From contig BJGE01000008.1 in assembly GCA_014190275.1 (NCBI GenBank), positions 1 to 53,350 of the forward strand: a stretch of DNA of 53,350 nucleotides, written 5' to 3'. A program made the translations under genes and the position numbers. Within the stretch, counting starts at the first letter, position 1, and each line of letters starts with the position of its first letter. The stretch comes from Actinomycetes bacterium. GTDB lineage: Bacteria; Actinomycetota; Actinomycetes; S36-B12. Of the stretch, positions 21,869 through 34,189 are shown one piece after another. Below the pieces are notes generated by a model, which was not told the DNA's origin, did no database searches, and saw only the letters and a program-made list of their open reading frames with translations.

Positions 21869-21899
21869 TACCCAATCTAAACGAGAGCGACGCAGCATA

Positions 21900-22556
21900 A
21901 TGACTATCAGTGAGATAACTCGCAACCAGATGCGTGAACTGGCTGCGCGCTACCCGAAATCGCGATCGGCATTACTACCGATGCTGCATCTGGTGCAAAG
22001 TGTTGAAGACGAAGTAACCACCGACGGCATCAACGCCTGTGCTGAAGTCCTTGGAATCACCTCGGCGGAGGTAACAGCGGTCGCCAGCTTCTACACAATG
22101 TACAAGCGCAAGCCGGTTGGTAAGCATCACATTGGCGTTTGCACAAATACCTTGTGCGGGTTACTAGGGGGCGATGCGGTCTTCTCGGCACTCAGTGAGC
22201 GTCTTGGTGCCAAGAACAATGAGTCCAGCGCTGATGGTGAATTTTGGCTGGAGCGGATCGAATGCCAGGCGGCCTGCACCCACGCACCGGTGATGACCGT
22301 CGATTGGGAGTTTATGGACGATGTCACGCCGGCTGGCGCTGTGGAAGTAGTGGACCGGCTAGCACGAGGCGAGCGGGTTCAGTCCACTCGCGGTCCTGTT
22401 ATTCGCGATTTCAGGGCCACCGAACATACCTTGGCGTATCCACTTGATGGCTTGGTCAATGAAGGGGAAGCCGTGGATGCGAAAATGCTGGTCGGTCTTC
22501 GCCTTGCTAAGGAGCGCGGCATGAGCGCGGCCTCGGTACCGGCGGGGGAGGCGTGA
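21900..22556 (+). CDS. nuoE: NADH-quinone oxidoreductase subunit E
   Basis: 2Fe-2S thioredoxin-like: VCTNTLCGLLGGDAV, ECQAACTHAPVM. ATG at 21900 is in-frame with ORF 21819..22556. Confidence 0.95.
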   Translation: MTISEITRNQMRELAARYPKSRSALLPMLHLVQSVEDEVTTDGINACAEVLGITSAEVTAVASFYTMYKRKPVGKHHIGVCTNTLCGLLGGDAVFSALSERLGAKNNESSADGEFWLERIECQAACTHAPVMTVDWEFMDDVTPAGAVEVVDRLARGERVQSTRGPVIRDFRATEHTLAYPLDGLVNEGEAVDAKMLVGLRLAKERGMSAASVPAGEA

Positions 22557-23869
22557 TGATTACTTCCGGGCTGACACCCATCATCACTGAGCACTGGGAT
22601 AAACCAGATCTTTATACGATCGAGGGCTACCGCCGAGTCGGTGGCTATCGGGCACTGGCGGCCGCATTGCGGCTGGATCCCGATGCGATTATTGGGCAGA
22701 TCAAGGACAGCGGGCTTAGAGGACGCGGGGGCGCGGGTTTCCCGACGGGCATGAAGTGGGGGTTCGTCCCGCAAAACGATGGCAAGCCCCACTATTTAGT
22801 TGTTAACGCTGATGAATCCGAGCCCGGTGCTTGCAAGGACATTCCGATTATGTTGGCGAATCCGCATGCACTGGTCGAAGGCGTCATCATCGCCTCCTAT
22901 GCGATTAGAGCGAGCCATGCCTTCATCTACATTCGCGGTGAAGTCCCACACGCCATCCGCAAGGTAGCCAATGCGGTAGAGCAGGCACGCGCAGCGGGGT
23001 TCATTGGCGAGAATATTCTTGGCAGTGGATTCGCACTAGACGTAGTGGTTCACTCCGGTGCCGGTGCCTATATCTGCGGAGAAGAAACCGCGCTGTTGGA
23101 TTCGCTGGAGGGTTACCGTGGGCAACCCCGGCTCAAGCCACCATTCCCGGCGGTTGCGGGTCTGTACGCCTCACCCACGGTGATCAACAATGTCGAAACC
23201 ATCGTCAACATCCCCTACATCATGGATCGCGGGGTGGCCTGGTTCCGGCAATTCGGTACCGAGAAATCCCCCGGCTTCAAAGTGTTCTCAATATCGGGCC
23301 ATGTGGTTCGCCCCGGTATCTACGAGGCGCCACTTGGCATCACGATGAATGAACTCCTCGACTACGCGGGTGGTATCAGGGGCGGCGGCCGGGTTAAGTT
23401 CTGGCTGCCGGGTGGCTCATCGGTGCCCATGTTGACAGCAGATCACCTTGATACGCCGATGACCTACGAAGACATGGCGGCGGCCGGTACCATGCTCGGC
23501 ACGGGCACCCCAATGCTCTTCGACGAAACTGTCAGTGTCGTTAAGGCCGTAACGCGCTGGCTTGAGTTCTACAAGCATGAGTCCTGCGGTAAATGCACGC
23601 CGTGCCGGGAGGGTACCTACTGGATCACCGGCGTACTCGAAAAGTTTGAGCACGGCCACGGTTCACCGGCCGAAGTAGACACCCTGGTAAATCTTTGCTC
23701 GCAAATCGCAGGTCGGTCCTTCTGCGCACTGGGTGACGCGGCTGCGACCCCGTACCCGGCAGCACTGAAGTACTTCCGCCAAGAGTTTGAAGCTGCCATG
23801 ACCTTGTCCGCTGATGAGCAATTCAATCCGGTGGCGTCCTACGTCTTTGCGGAAGCGGCAACGCGATGA
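22553..23869 (+). CDS. nuoF: NADH-quinone oxidoreductase subunit F
   Basis: [59 protein letters not shown]. Confidence 0.97.
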   Translation: MMITSGLTPIITEHWDKPDLYTIEGYRRVGGYRALAAALRLDPDAIIGQIKDSGLRGRGGAGFPTGMKWGFVPQNDGKPHYLVVNADESEPGACKDIPIMLANPHALVEGVIIASYAIRASHAFIYIRGEVPHAIRKVANAVEQARAAGFIGENILGSGFALDVVVHSGAGAYICGEETALLDSLEGYRGQPRLKPPFPAVAGLYASPTVINNVETIVNIPYIMDRGVAWFRQFGTEKSPGFKVFSISGHVVRPGIYEAPLGITMNELLDYAGGIRGGGRVKFWLPGGSSVPMLTADHLDTPMTYEDMAAAGTMLGTGTPMLFDETVSVVKAVTRWLEFYKHESCGKCTPCREGTYWITGVLEKFEHGHGSPAEVDTLVNLCSQIAGRSFCALGDAAATPYPAALKYFRQEFEAAMTLSADEQFNPVASYVFAEAATR

Positions 23870-26241
23870 CTATTACAAGCAATGCTGGGTCAGATCTCAG
23901 TCCGCAGACCGAGATGGTGACCGTCGTTGTTGATGGGGTCGCAATTGAAATCCCCAAGGGCACTTTGGTAATCCGGGCAGCTGAATTACTCGGTATTGAG
24001 ATCCCACGTTTTTGCGATCACCCACTACTCGAACCGGTCGCTGCCTGCCGCATGTGTCTGGTAGACATTGAAGGCGTACCGAAACCGCAGCCAGCCTGTG
24101 CGCAGGTGGTTTCCGATGGCATGCAGGTGCGAACTCAATTGACTTCGCCTATTGCGCGCGAGGCCCAAGAGGGGGTGATGGAGTTCTTGCTCCTGAATCA
24201 CCCACTGGATTGTCCGGTGTGCGACAAGGGTGGTGAATGCCCGCTACAAAACCAAGCCATGAGTGCTGGTCGACCGGATTCGCGGTTCGAAGAAGAGAAG
24301 CGCACTTTCCCGAAGCCGATAAACGTGAGTGCGCAGATCCTGCTCGACCGGGAACGCTGTGTCTCGTGTGCCCGCTGCACCCGATTCGCAGAGCAGATCG
24401 CCGGTGATCCGATGCTCGAGTTGCTCGAACGCGGGTCAATGCAGCAAGTTGGCACCGCAGCCGATCAGCCATTTGACTCTTACTTCTCGGGTAACACCGT
24501 CCAAATCTGCCCAGTCGGGGCTTTAACAAGCGCGGCGTACCGATTCCGGTCACGGCCATTTGACCTAGTGTCGGTGCCAACAACCTGTGAGCATTGCGCC
24601 TCAGGTTGCTCACTTCGGACAGACCATCGTCGCGGCACGGTCACCCGCCGGTTGGCATGGGACGAACCCGCGGTGAACGAAGAGTGGAACTGCGACAAAG
24701 GCCGATTTGCCTTCACCTATTTGGAGCGGGGCCGGGTGGCCACGCCATTGATTCGTGAAGACGGCGAACTGAGAGTTGCATCATGGCCGGAAGCCCTGGA
24801 TTTCGCCGCGCGCGGTTTGGCAGCCGCCACCAGCCATGGCGTACTTGTTGGAGGCCGTTCAACGATTGAAGATTCGTATGCATACGCTCGCTTCGCCAGA
24901 GTCGCGCTACAAACCGACAATATTGACTTCCGGGTGCGTGACTCATCGGATGAAGAAGCCCAATTCCTGCGGGCTGCGGTGGCGGGCACTGCTGTGCGTA
25001 CGACCTATGAATCACTTGAGAAGGCTCCGGCGGTATTGCTAATTGCCTTCGAGCCAGAGGATGAATCCCCGATTGTGTTTTTACGCCTGCGCAAGGCGGC
25101 TCGGGGCGGCACCCGCATCTACTCCGTGGGTGCGTTAGCCACCCGCGGATTAGCCAAAATGATGGGAACCTTGATTCCGGCAAGGCCTGGTGCAGAAGGC
25201 TCGGCACTCGCGGGGTTAACCGAGCAGGTGCGCGCGGATCTGAGCACCCGGGGCGCGGTCATCATGGTGGGTGAGCGCATCGCTGGTGTCGAAGGTGGCG
25301 CCACCGCGGTACTTGAACTAGCCCGGACGACCGGTGCGGCCGTTACCTGGGTGCCTCGCCGGGCCGGTGAACGCGGGGCGCTGGATGCGGGTGCCCTAGC
25401 GGGTTTGCTGCCGGGCGGCCGGCCGCTAACCGATGCAGTTGCCCGCGGGGCGGTCGCTGCCGCGTGGGGAGTTGACTCGTTGCCAGCAACCGTTGGCTTG
25501 GCTGGTACCACCATGCTGCAAGCGATTAAGGCTGGTGACATCGGAGCGATAATTACCGCGGGTGTCGAACTGGCAGATTTCCCAGACCCAGCACTTGGCC
25601 ACGACGCCATCGAAGCTGCCGCTTTCGTGGTTGCCCTTGAGAATCACCACTCAGCGATTACTGAACTCGCTGACGTGGTTTTCCCGGTGGCAGTAGTGAC
25701 CGAAAAATCCGGAACCTTCATGAACTGGGAAGGCCGACCGCGACCATTCGCGCAAACCTTCAAGGATGCACTTGTGATGTCCGATGCGGTAGTCCTTGGA
25801 ATGTTGGCACGCGCGATGGACGTACCGATCGGTGCCAGTGATGTTTCGGGTATCCGGAAAGAACTTGGCGCACTGGGAGCCTGGGCAGGAGAGCGAGCGG
25901 AGCAGCCGAACACACCGCCAGGTCGGGTTGTGGACGGTGACTACCTAGTCAGTTCCTGGCGTGCGCTCATTGACAATGGTGTGATGCAGGAGGGTGAGCC
26001 ATACTTGGCAGCAACGGCACCTGCAGTGACCGCCAAGGTTTCGCCGGCAACCGCCAATGCTCTTGGTAAACCGGAGCAGGTTACCGTGACGGGCCCGCTC
26101 GGGTCGATAACACTGCCGCTGCAAATCGGTGACGTAGTCGACGGGGTTGTGTGCTTGCCGCTCAACTCCCCGGGCTGCGCCATTTATCGAGATCTTGGCG
26201 TGCGAGCTGGCGAGGCCGTGGCAATGGGGGGTGCGGTGTGA
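23866..26241 (+). CDS. nuoG: NADH-quinone oxidoreductase subunit G
   Basis: 2Fe-2S and 4Fe-4S motifs ([40 protein letters not shown]), molybdopterin-oxidoreductase-like C-terminus. Confidence 0.96.
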   Translation: MTITSNAGSDLSPQTEMVTVVVDGVAIEIPKGTLVIRAAELLGIEIPRFCDHPLLEPVAACRMCLVDIEGVPKPQPACAQVVSDGMQVRTQLTSPIAREAQEGVMEFLLLNHPLDCPVCDKGGECPLQNQAMSAGRPDSRFEEEKRTFPKPINVSAQILLDRERCVSCARCTRFAEQIAGDPMLELLERGSMQQVGTAADQPFDSYFSGNTVQICPVGALTSAAYRFRSRPFDLVSVPTTCEHCASGCSLRTDHRRGTVTRRLAWDEPAVNEEWNCDKGRFAFTYLERGRVATPLIREDGELRVASWPEALDFAARGLAAATSHGVLVGGRSTIEDSYAYARFARVALQTDNIDFRVRDSSDEEAQFLRAAVAGTAVRTTYESLEKAPAVLLIAFEPEDESPIVFLRLRKAARGGTRIYSVGALATRGLAKMMGTLIPARPGAEGSALAGLTEQVRADLSTRGAVIMVGERIAGVEGGATAVLELARTTGAAVTWVPRRAGERGALDAGALAGLLPGGRPLTDAVARGAVAAAWGVDSLPATVGLAGTTMLQAIKAGDIGAIITAGVELADFPDPALGHDAIEAAAFVVALENHHSAITELADVVFPVAVVTEKSGTFMNWEGRPRPFAQTFKDALVMSDAVVLGMLARAMDVPIGASDVSGIRKELGALGAWAGERAEQPNTPPGRVVDGDYLVSSWRALIDNGVMQEGEPYLAATAPAVTAKVSPATANALGKPEQVTVTGPLGSITLPLQIGDVVDGVVCLPLNSPGCAIYRDLGVRAGEAVAMGGAV

Positions 26242-27539
26242 CCGAATCCCAGTTCGGAGTTTTTGGTATCGACCCATGGTGGCTGGTACTGCTAAAAGTC
26301 TTGGCCATCTTTGTAATGCTGGTACTTCTCACCCTGTTCACCATTTGGTGGGAGCGTCGGGTGGTATCTCGGATGCAGAACCGAATCGGCCCAAACCGTG
26401 TCGGACCATTTGGTTTGCTGCAGTCCTTGATGGATGGTTTCAAGTTGGGCCTGAAGGAAGAGATCATCCCCAAGGCAGCACACGTAGGTGTTTACTGGAT
26501 TGCCCCGGTGATTTCGGCAACCGCTGCTTTTCTGGCATTTGCCGTCATCCCATTTGGCCCTACGGTCTCGATTTTCGGGGTGGAAACACCATTGCAGCTG
26601 ACAGACTTTCCGGTCTCGGTGCTCTATATATTGGCGATTGCCTCGATTGGCATTTATGGGATTGTGCTTGCGGGTTGGTCATCGGGCTCGACCTACCCCC
26701 TCCTGGGCGGCCTTCGCTCCAGCGCCCAGATGATCTCCTATGAAATCGCAATGGGTATGTCATTTGTCGCTGTGTTCTTGTATGCCGGGTCAATGTCAAC
26801 TTCTGAGATCATTTCGGCGCAGGAGCCAATTTGGTTCGCGGTGATCTTGCTTCCGTCATTCCTGATCTACGTAACTTCCATGGTCGGGGAAACCAACCGG
26901 GCGCCGTTTGATCTGCCCGAAGCCGAAGGAGAACTAGTCGGTGGGTTCCACACCGAGTACTCCTCATTGAAGTTTGCCATGTTCTTCCTAGCTGAGTACA
27001 TCAACATGGTTACGGTTTCGGCATTGGCGACAACTTTATTTCTGGGCGGTTGGCTGGCCCCTTGGCCAATCTCGCTCTGGGAGTCGGCAAATACCGGTTG
27101 GTGGCCGCTACTTTGGTGGTTGGCAAAGGTGCAAATCTTCATCTTCGTGTTCATCTGGCTGCGGGCCACCCTCCCACGTCTTCGTTACGACCAGTTCATG
27201 AAATTTGGCTGGAAGGTACTGATTCCCGCTTCGATAATTTGGATCATGATCGTTGCTGCGGCTCGGGTTTTGCGAAATGATGTCGAGTTGAGCAATCGAC
27301 AGTTACTGATTATCGGGGCCGTGGTTATCGCCGGGCTTTTGGTGGTTTCTTGGTTTGCCCAAGGGACGATCGATCGGCGGGAAGCAGCGCGCAGATTAGT
27401 GCGTAGTGAGATCGAGAACCGCCCTTATGACCCGATGGCCGGTGGTTTCCCGGTCCCGCCGATGCCGGGACAGCAGGCCGTACTCACCTCACGGCGATCG
27501 GGTAGCCCAGTAGTGCAACAGGAGGCCCTCGATGGCTGA
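26238..27539 (+). CDS. nuoH: NADH-quinone oxidoreductase subunit H
   Basis: [56 protein letters not shown] start at 26238. Confidence 0.97.
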   Translation: MTESQFGVFGIDPWWLVLLKVLAIFVMLVLLTLFTIWWERRVVSRMQNRIGPNRVGPFGLLQSLMDGFKLGLKEEIIPKAAHVGVYWIAPVISATAAFLAFAVIPFGPTVSIFGVETPLQLTDFPVSVLYILAIASIGIYGIVLAGWSSGSTYPLLGGLRSSAQMISYEIAMGMSFVAVFLYAGSMSTSEIISAQEPIWFAVILLPSFLIYVTSMVGETNRAPFDLPEAEGELVGGFHTEYSSLKFAMFFLAEYINMVTVSALATTLFLGGWLAPWPISLWESANTGWWPLLWWLAKVQIFIFVFIWLRATLPRLRYDQFMKFGWKVLIPASIIWIMIVAAARVLRNDVELSNRQLLIIGAVVIAGLLVVSWFAQGTIDRREAARRLVRSEIENRPYDPMAGGFPVPPMPGQQAVLTSRRSGSPVVQQEALDG

Positions 27540-28092
27540 ACTTCCGCAGGTGGTGCGTGGCTTCGGTGTCACTTTCGCCACCATCTTCAAGAAGGTAGTG
27601 ACCGAGCAGTATCCGGAGCAGGCCGCCAAGTTCCCACCGAAGCCGCGCTACCACGGTCGGCACCAGCTCAACCGTTGGGCTGATGGCCTGGAGAAATGCA
27701 TTGGCTGTGAGCTGTGTGCTTGGGCCTGCCCTGCCGACGCCATCTTTGTGCAGGGTGCGGACAATCAAGAAGGTGATAGGCACTCACCGGGGGAGCGTTA
27801 CGGTCGGGTGTACCAGATCAACTACCTACGTTGCATCTTCTGCGGATTGTGTATCGAGGCGTGCCCGACCAGGGCGCTGACAATGACGAATGAGTTTGAG
27901 CTGGCAGATAACAACCGCGCTGATCTGATCTTCGAAAAGCAGGATCTACTGGCACCGTTGTTGCCCGGGATGCTCGCACCTCCGCACGCGATGGTGCCGG
28001 GCACCACCGACACCGATTACTACGCAAATAAGATCACCGGTTCGGTACCCGAGCAAGTTGCCGCCGCGAATGAAGAGCAGGCTGCTCCATGA
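27532..28092 (+). CDS. nuoI: NADH-quinone oxidoreductase subunit I
   Basis: Two 4Fe-4S motifs: [16 protein letters not shown] and [16 protein letters not shown]. Confidence 0.96.
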   Translation: MAELPQVVRGFGVTFATIFKKVVTEQYPEQAAKFPPKPRYHGRHQLNRWADGLEKCIGCELCAWACPADAIFVQGADNQEGDRHSPGERYGRVYQINYLRCIFCGLCIEACPTRALTMTNEFELADNNRADLIFEKQDLLAPLLPGMLAPPHAMVPGTTDTDYYANKITGSVPEQVAAANEEQAAP

Positions 28093-28859
28093 TCGAGGGA
28101 AATTTTGGCGAGGAGATCGTCTTTTGGGTCAGCGGTGGGCTAGCGGTGCTCGGGGCCCTAGGCATGATTTTGTCAAAAAAAGCTGTACACAGTGCCCTTT
28201 GGGTAGCACTGACCATGATCAACCTAGCAATTTTGTATGTTGCCAATTCGGCTCCTTTCCTTGGCATGGTGCAGGTCATTGTCTATACCGGCGCGGTGAT
28301 GATGCTGTTCCTCTTCGTCTTGATGGTGGTCGGTGTTGATTCATCCGACTCGCTAATCGAAACTCTCAAGGGTCAGCGGTTAGTGGCTATCGTGCTGGCC
28401 CTGGGCCTTGGGATCTTGCTGATCGCCGGTGTCGGGGCGGGCCTTACCGATTTGGTGCCGGCTGGTCTGGACGCGGCCAATGGTTTAGACGGCGGTAATG
28501 TGCAAGGGATCGCGCGCCTTCTTTTCACCGAATACCTAGTTGCCTTCGAAGTCACTTCGGCCCTGCTCATTACCGCAGCGCTCGGTGCCATGGTGCTGGC
28601 ACATCGAGAGCGTTGGCTACCGCGTGCGAGCCAGGAGGAACTGTCCAAAGCTCGATTCATGGGGCCGGGACACCCGGGTAACCTGCCCAGCTCCGGTACC
28701 TATGCGCGCCACAATGCGGTTGACACGCCAGCCCTGCTCCCTGATGGTTCAACGAGTGACCTGAGTATTCCCGGGCCGCTTGTGGCTCGTGGTGATGTCC
28801 GACCGATCGATCATCACGATGTCGAACAAATCGAAAGCCTTGGCGGGGGGGCGAAGTGA
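28089..28859 (+). CDS. nuoJ: NADH-quinone oxidoreductase subunit J
   Basis: [55 protein letters not shown]. Confidence 0.95.
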   Translation: MIEGNFGEEIVFWVSGGLAVLGALGMILSKKAVHSALWVALTMINLAILYVANSAPFLGMVQVIVYTGAVMMLFLFVLMVVGVDSSDSLIETLKGQRLVAIVLALGLGILLIAGVGAGLTDLVPAGLDAANGLDGGNVQGIARLLFTEYLVAFEVTSALLITAALGAMVLAHRERWLPRASQEELSKARFMGPGHPGNLPSSGTYARHNAVDTPALLPDGSTSDLSIPGPLVARGDVRPIDHHDVEQIESLGGGAK

Positions 28860-29155
28860 ACCCGGCTAATTACGTGGTTTTGTCCGCTGTCCTCTTTAGC
28901 CTTGGCGCAATCGGCGTGCTGGTGCGCCGCAACGCGATCATCGTCTTCATGAGCGTCGAGTTAATGCTTAACGCAGCAAACCTTGCATTTGTTGCTTTCG
29001 CGAGAATGAACGGAAATCTAGATGGCCAAGTGGCTGCATTCTTCGTCATGGTGGTGGCGGCCGCTGAAGTTGTGGTCGGGCTCGCCATCATCGTGACTAT
29101 TTTCAGAAGTAGACGCTCTGCCTCAATTGATGAACCGAATCTACTCAAGTACTAA
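28856..29155 (+). CDS. nuoK: NADH-quinone oxidoreductase subunit K
   Basis: [29 protein letters not shown]...[16 protein letters not shown]. Confidence 0.96.
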   Translation: MNPANYVVLSAVLFSLGAIGVLVRRNAIIVFMSVELMLNAANLAFVAFARMNGNLDGQVAAFFVMVVAAAEVVVGLAIIVTIFRSRRSASIDEPNLLKY

Positions 29156-29190
29156 CCGCACCCGACAGGGCCGACGAAGAGGATCTGACC

Positions 29191-31086
29191 GTGATTGAGC
29201 TCATGCCCGCGGAGGGCGTGTTCTCCCTGATCTGGGTGCTCATTGCATTGCCACTTCTTGGAGCGGGAATACTGCTGCTCGGTGGTCGTCGCACCAATTC
29301 TTGGGGCCCCTACCTCGGGGTGTTCACCGTGGTTGGGTCCGCGGTGCTCGCGGTGTTGATGCTGTTAGCCATGATGGGGCAACCTGCAGAAGAGCGTTCG
29401 GTCGGCCAAACTCTTTTCACTTGGGTCTTTGCCGGTAGCTTTCAAGCGGATATGGCTTTCCAGCTGGACCAACTTTCGATGGTGTTTGTGCTGCTCATCA
29501 CCATTGTCGGTTCCCTAATTCATATCTACTCCATCGGTTACATGTCGCATGATGTCGACAAGCGCAAATTCTTTGGCTATCTGAACTTGTTCGTTGCTGC
29601 GATGCTCTTGCTGGTTCTCGCCAATAACTACTTCCTGCTGTATGTCGGCTGGGAGGGTGTCGGTTTGGCGAGCTACCTGTTGATCGGTTTCTGGCAAATC
29701 AAGCCCACCGCAGCAGCGGCGGCCAAAAAGGCTTTCATCATCAACCGGGTGGGTGACGTTGGCCTCAGCCTGGCGATCATGGTCATGTTTGTGACCTTCG
29801 GCTCGGTCTCATTTCAGGATGTGTTCGGCCAATCCGGTGAAGCGAGTGAAGGCACCTTGACTGCGATCGGATTGCTCCTGCTCCTAGCGGCATGCGGCAA
29901 GTCGGCACAATTCCCGCTACAAGCATGGCTCCTAGACGCCATGGAGGGTCCGACCCCGGTTTCTGCACTTATTCACGCCGCAACAATGGTCACGGCGGGT
30001 GTCTACCTGATCGTGCGTAGCAATGCGGTATTCGATCGAGCGGTGTGGGCCGCGGCCGCGGTGGTCCTTGTTGGCCTGATAACGATTTTCATGGGAGCCA
30101 TCATCGGGTCCGCGAAGGACGATATTAAAAAGTCTCTTGCTGGTTCCACGATGAGTCAGATCGGCTACATGATCTTTGCGGCTGGCCTCGGCCCAATCGG
30201 TTATGTCTTTGCGATTTTCCATCTTTTGACCCACGGCGTGTTCAAGGCCGGGTTATTCCTTGGTGCCGGGTCCGTCATGCATGGCATGAAGGACAACGTG
30301 AACATGCGCCGTTATGGTGCGCTGCGCGGATTAATGGTCATTACTTTCGTAACTTTCTTGGCTGGCTATCTAGCGATCATGGGAATTCCGCCATTTGCGG
30401 GCTTCTGGTCAAAGGATGAGATCATCCATGCCGCGTTTGAGCGTAGTTGGGTCATTGGTGCCGCGGCGATTTTAGGCGCTGGTATCACCGGCTTCTACAT
30501 GACTCGCATGGTCGCGATGACCTTCTTCGGCAAGGCTCGTTGGGAGGATGACGTTCACCCACATGAGTCACCGGCGGTAATGACGGTGCCACTCGTCATC
30601 TTGGCCCTCGGCTCGACGTTCTTGGGCATGGCCTTGTTGTTCTGGGGCAATATTGAATCTTGGCTCGAGCCGGTGGTCGGGTTTGCGAGTGGGCCCACCA
30701 CGCTCTCATCCATAACCCTCATGGCAATCACATTGGTGGTCGTACTGGTTGGCGCCTTTATCGGCTGGCGTCAGTACGGAGCCAATCCGGTGCCGATCGA
30801 AGCGCCGCGTGGAAACTGGTTAACTCGAGCGGCGCGACGCGACCTTTACGGTGACCTTGTCAATGAAGTGGTTATCGTGCGACCCTCATTCGCCCTGGCC
30901 CGCTGGCTTGCCTGGTTCGACTCAGCATGGATTGACGGCATTGTCAACGGTAGTGCGGCGTTCGTGGGTGGCGCAGCAGGGCGCATTCGCCGCACCCAAT
31001 CAGGGTTTGCCAGGTCCTATGCACTTTCAATGCTCGGCGGTGCCGTCTTGATTGTTGCTGCTCTCGTGCTGGTGAGGCTGTCATGA
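29191..31086 (+). CDS. nuoL: NADH-quinone oxidoreductase subunit L
   Basis: [67 protein letters not shown]. Confidence 0.97.
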   Translation: MIELMPAEGVFSLIWVLIALPLLGAGILLLGGRRTNSWGPYLGVFTVVGSAVLAVLMLLAMMGQPAEERSVGQTLFTWVFAGSFQADMAFQLDQLSMVFVLLITIVGSLIHIYSIGYMSHDVDKRKFFGYLNLFVAAMLLLVLANNYFLLYVGWEGVGLASYLLIGFWQIKPTAAAAAKKAFIINRVGDVGLSLAIMVMFVTFGSVSFQDVFGQSGEASEGTLTAIGLLLLLAACGKSAQFPLQAWLLDAMEGPTPVSALIHAATMVTAGVYLIVRSNAVFDRAVWAAAAVVLVGLITIFMGAIIGSAKDDIKKSLAGSTMSQIGYMIFAAGLGPIGYVFAIFHLLTHGVFKAGLFLGAGSVMHGMKDNVNMRRYGALRGLMVITFVTFLAGYLAIMGIPPFAGFWSKDEIIHAAFERSWVIGAAAILGAGITGFYMTRMVAMTFFGKARWEDDVHPHESPAVMTVPLVILALGSTFLGMALLFWGNIESWLEPVVGFASGPTTLSSITLMAITLVVVLVGAFIGWRQYGANPVPIEAPRGNWLTRAARRDLYGDLVNEVVIVRPSFALARWLAWFDSAWIDGIVNGSAAFVGGAAGRIRRTQSGFARSYALSMLGGAVLIVAALVLVRLS

Positions 31087-32618
31087 CCCCGTGGTTGACA
31101 ATCCTTGCGGTCGTACCCCTGCTCGGCAGCGTCATCGTGGTTTTGCTGCCCAAGTCACGCCCAGTCTTGGCGAAGCAACTGGCGCTGGCGATCTCGTTGG
31201 TCACTTTGGTGTTGACCGTGCTGATGGCCCTGCAGTTCAATGGTGCATCCAGCGACCCTTTCCAGTTTGTGGAGTCCTATCCGTGGATTCCGGCATTTGG
31301 TATTTCGTACTCAGTGGGGGTTGATGGAATCGGGCTGGTCTTAATTGCCCTAGCTGCGACCTTGGTACCAATCGTGGTCATCGCTGGTTGGCGCGATGTC
31401 GATGCCACCAGCGGTGGATCGGTTAAGGGTTACTTCGCGCTGATTTTGGCCCTGGAATCCATGATGATCTGGGTGTTCGCTGCCACCGACGTATTCATGT
31501 TCTACGTTTTCTTTGAGGTCATGCTTATCCCGGTTTACTTCATGATCGGTCGATACGGCGGCCCGCAACGGTCCTACGCGGCCGTTAAGTTCCTGCTCTA
31601 CAGCCTGCTCGGTGGCCTCTTCATGCTGGCCGCAATGATCGGCCTGTATGTAGTTTCAGCCCAGATGACCGGCCAAGGCACTTTTGACTATCTGACACTG
31701 GTGGGGTTGGAGATGGATCCAACGACCGAGCGGATTCTCTTCCTCGGCTTCTTCTTGGCCTTTGCCATCAAGGCACCGTTGTGGCCATTTCACACTTGGT
31801 TACCTGACGCGGCGAGTGCGGCCAAGCCCGGAACCGCGGTACTACTCATCGGAGTGCTCGACAAGGTAGGCACCTTCGGAATGATCCGGTACTGTCTGCC
31901 GATTTTCCCGGCTGCGAGCGAATTTTATGCTCCGGTCGTGATCGGCATGGCACTTGTCGGCATCTTCTACGGGGCGTATGTGGCCTTGAATCAAAATGAC
32001 ATGAAGCGGTTGTTTGCCTATTCATCGATGTCGCATTTCGGATTCATTGCGTTGGGTATTTTCGTCTTCACCACAGTCGCCCAAAGTGGCTCGATGGTTT
32101 ACATGGTTGCCCACGGACTTTCTACAGCCGCACTGTTCTTGACCGCAGGATTCTTGATGCAGCGCGCCAATGGCTCGAGCCTTATTTTTGATTTCGGGGG
32201 AGTGAACAAGGCGGCACCGGTACTTGCCGGGTTTTTCATGTTTGCCGCCCTGTCATCGCTGGCGCTGCCAGGTTTGGTGTCCTTCGTCGGTGAGTTCATG
32301 GTGCTGCTCGGGACCTTCCAGCGCTACCTGTTCGTTGGCGGGGTGGCGACCTTGGGCATCGTGATCACGGCGGCGTATGTACTACGCCTCTATCAGAAAA
32401 CTATGACCGGTCCACTTGCGGTCAAATTGGTCGGCATGCCTGACCTAGGCGCTCGTGAGGTCATAGCTCTAATGCCGGTTGTGGTGCTGACATTAGTGCT
32501 CGGGCTCTTCCCGGCCCCGATCTTAAATGTCATCAACCCCGCGGTGGATCGCGTGATGACGACGATCGCGGCCAAGGACCCCGGACCCACGGTTTCAAGT
32601 GAAGGGAGCGGCCGGTGA
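31083..32618 (+). CDS. nuoM: NADH-quinone oxidoreductase subunit M
   Basis: [49 protein letters not shown]. Confidence 0.97.
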   Translation: MTPWLTILAVVPLLGSVIVVLLPKSRPVLAKQLALAISLVTLVLTVLMALQFNGASSDPFQFVESYPWIPAFGISYSVGVDGIGLVLIALAATLVPIVVIAGWRDVDATSGGSVKGYFALILALESMMIWVFAATDVFMFYVFFEVMLIPVYFMIGRYGGPQRSYAAVKFLLYSLLGGLFMLAAMIGLYVVSAQMTGQGTFDYLTLVGLEMDPTTERILFLGFFLAFAIKAPLWPFHTWLPDAASAAKPGTAVLLIGVLDKVGTFGMIRYCLPIFPAASEFYAPVVIGMALVGIFYGAYVALNQNDMKRLFAYSSMSHFGFIALGIFVFTTVAQSGSMVYMVAHGLSTAALFLTAGFLMQRANGSSLIFDFGGVNKAAPVLAGFFMFAALSSLALPGLVSFVGEFMVLLGTFQRYLFVGGVATLGIVITAAYVLRLYQKTMTGPLAVKLVGMPDLGAREVIALMPVVVLTLVLGLFPAPILNVINPAVDRVMTTIAAKDPGPTVSSEGSGR

Positions 32619-34177
32619 GTACCCTCGCCGCGGTGAGCGTGGATGTACCGTTCACCCTCCCAATAGTTGATTACAACGCTATTGCGCCCTTACTGATTTT
32701 GTTGGGGGCCGGTGTGATTTCGGTCTTGGTGGAAGCTTTACTACCACGCGGCTCACGTCGGTTCATCCAATTATTCATCGTGTTCGGAGCCTTGGTTGCT
32801 TCCCTTGTTTGGATCTTTACGATCACCGGGATCCGCGTGGTGACAGCCGAAGGCGCGATAGCCATTGACGGTCCAGCATTGGTGATGCAGGGTTCCATCT
32901 TGGTTTTAGCGATCCTTGGCGCCTTATTGATGGCCGAACGCTCGGTGGATCCCAGTGGTGATGTTTTTGCCGCACGCGCATCAGCCTTACCCGGCTCCGA
33001 GGACGAAAAGCAGTTCACGGCGCGTGGGTACCTCCAGACCGAAGTTTGGCCACTGTTCTTGTTCGCGGTATCGGGCATGGTGTTATTCGTCTCAGCCAAT
33101 GACCTATTGCTCATGTTCGTGTCACTTGAAGTCATGTCCCTGCCCCTTTATCTATTGGCTGGCATGGCGCGCCGCCGCCGCCTGCTCTCGCAGGAAGCTG
33201 CCCTTAAGTACTTTCTGCTGGGGGCCTTCTCCTCCGCCTTCTTCATTTATGGAGTGGCTCTGGTCTACGGTTACGCGGCTTCCACCCAATTGCCGCAGAT
33301 CGCGAGTGTTTTGACGGCCAAGCCCGGCCAGACTTCCTTGGCCTTGATAGGCATGGCATTGATCTTGGTGGGCCTGCTCTTCAAGGTTGCTGCGGTGCCT
33401 TTCCACCAGTGGACCCCTGACGTGTATCAGGGTGCACCGACAGCCGTAACCGGCTTCATGGCCGCCACGGTAAAGATCGCCGCCTTCGGTGCGCTGATGC
33501 GCGTCCTGTATGTCGCCTTCGGTGGCATGCGCTGGGACTGGGTACCGATGATGTGGATAATCGCCGGCTTGACCATGCTGGTTGGGTCGGTCATCGCCAT
33601 CAGTCAAAGTGATATCAAGCGGATGCTGGCCTACTCCTCAATTGCGCAGGCTGGATTCATTCTGGTGGGAGTAATCGCTGCGAGCCCGGCTGGCCTTGCC
33701 GGTGCACTGTTTTATCTAATTGCTTATGGGTTTACGACAATCGGGGCCTTCGCGGTGATTTCAATTGTCCGTGACGAGTCCGGTGAGGCCACCAATTTGT
33801 CCAAATGGGCCGGGCTGGGCCGCAAATCCCCGCTCGTCGGTGGTGTCTTCGCGCTATTCATGCTCGGCCTTGCCGGCATCCCACTGACGAGTGGGTTTAT
33901 CGGTAAATTCAGCGTTTTTGCGGCCGCCCTAGCCAGCGGCGACACCTGGCTGGTAATCGTGGCCGTGGTGGCTTCCCTGATCGCGGCCTTCTTCTACGTG
34001 CGAGTGATCGTCGTGATGTTCTTCACTGAGCCCGGGCCCCAGACCGCCTCGGTAGTGGTGCCATCGGTTTTCACCACCATTGCGCTGGCGGCTGGAGCCA
34101 CCGTGACTTTGGTCCTTGGTATTTTGCCCCAACCGGTCCTGGAATTGGTCAGCAATGCTGGCCTGTTCATTCGGTAG
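32615..34177 (+). CDS. nuoN: NADH-quinone oxidoreductase subunit N
   Basis: SLEVMSLPLYLLAGMARRR, AVPFHQWTPDVYQGAPTAVTGFMA. Confidence 0.96.
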   Translation: MSTLAAVSVDVPFTLPIVDYNAIAPLLILLGAGVISVLVEALLPRGSRRFIQLFIVFGALVASLVWIFTITGIRVVTAEGAIAIDGPALVMQGSILVLAILGALLMAERSVDPSGDVFAARASALPGSEDEKQFTARGYLQTEVWPLFLFAVSGMVLFVSANDLLLMFVSLEVMSLPLYLLAGMARRRRLLSQEAALKYFLLGAFSSAFFIYGVALVYGYAASTQLPQIASVLTAKPGQTSLALIGMALILVGLLFKVAAVPFHQWTPDVYQGAPTAVTGFMAATVKIAAFGALMRVLYVAFGGMRWDWVPMMWIIAGLTMLVGSVIAISQSDIKRMLAYSSIAQAGFILVGVIAASPAGLAGALFYLIAYGFTTIGAFAVISIVRDESGEATNLSKWAGLGRKSPLVGGVFALFMLGLAGIPLTSGFIGKFSVFAAALASGDTWLVIVAVVASLIAAFFYVRVIVVMFFTEPGPQTASVVVPSVFTTIALAAGATVTLVLGILPQPVLELVSNAGLFIR

Positions 34178-34189
34178 TACCGTTGTCCC

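Noticed and set aside
24149-24613. Antisense 154-aa ORF opposite nuoG
   Set aside because: No recognisable domain, lies entirely within a conserved gene; expected from high GC codon bias.
33152-33607. Antisense 151-aa His/Gly-rich ORF opposite nuoN
   Set aside because: Composition mirrors the opposite strand's membrane-protein codons; no domain.
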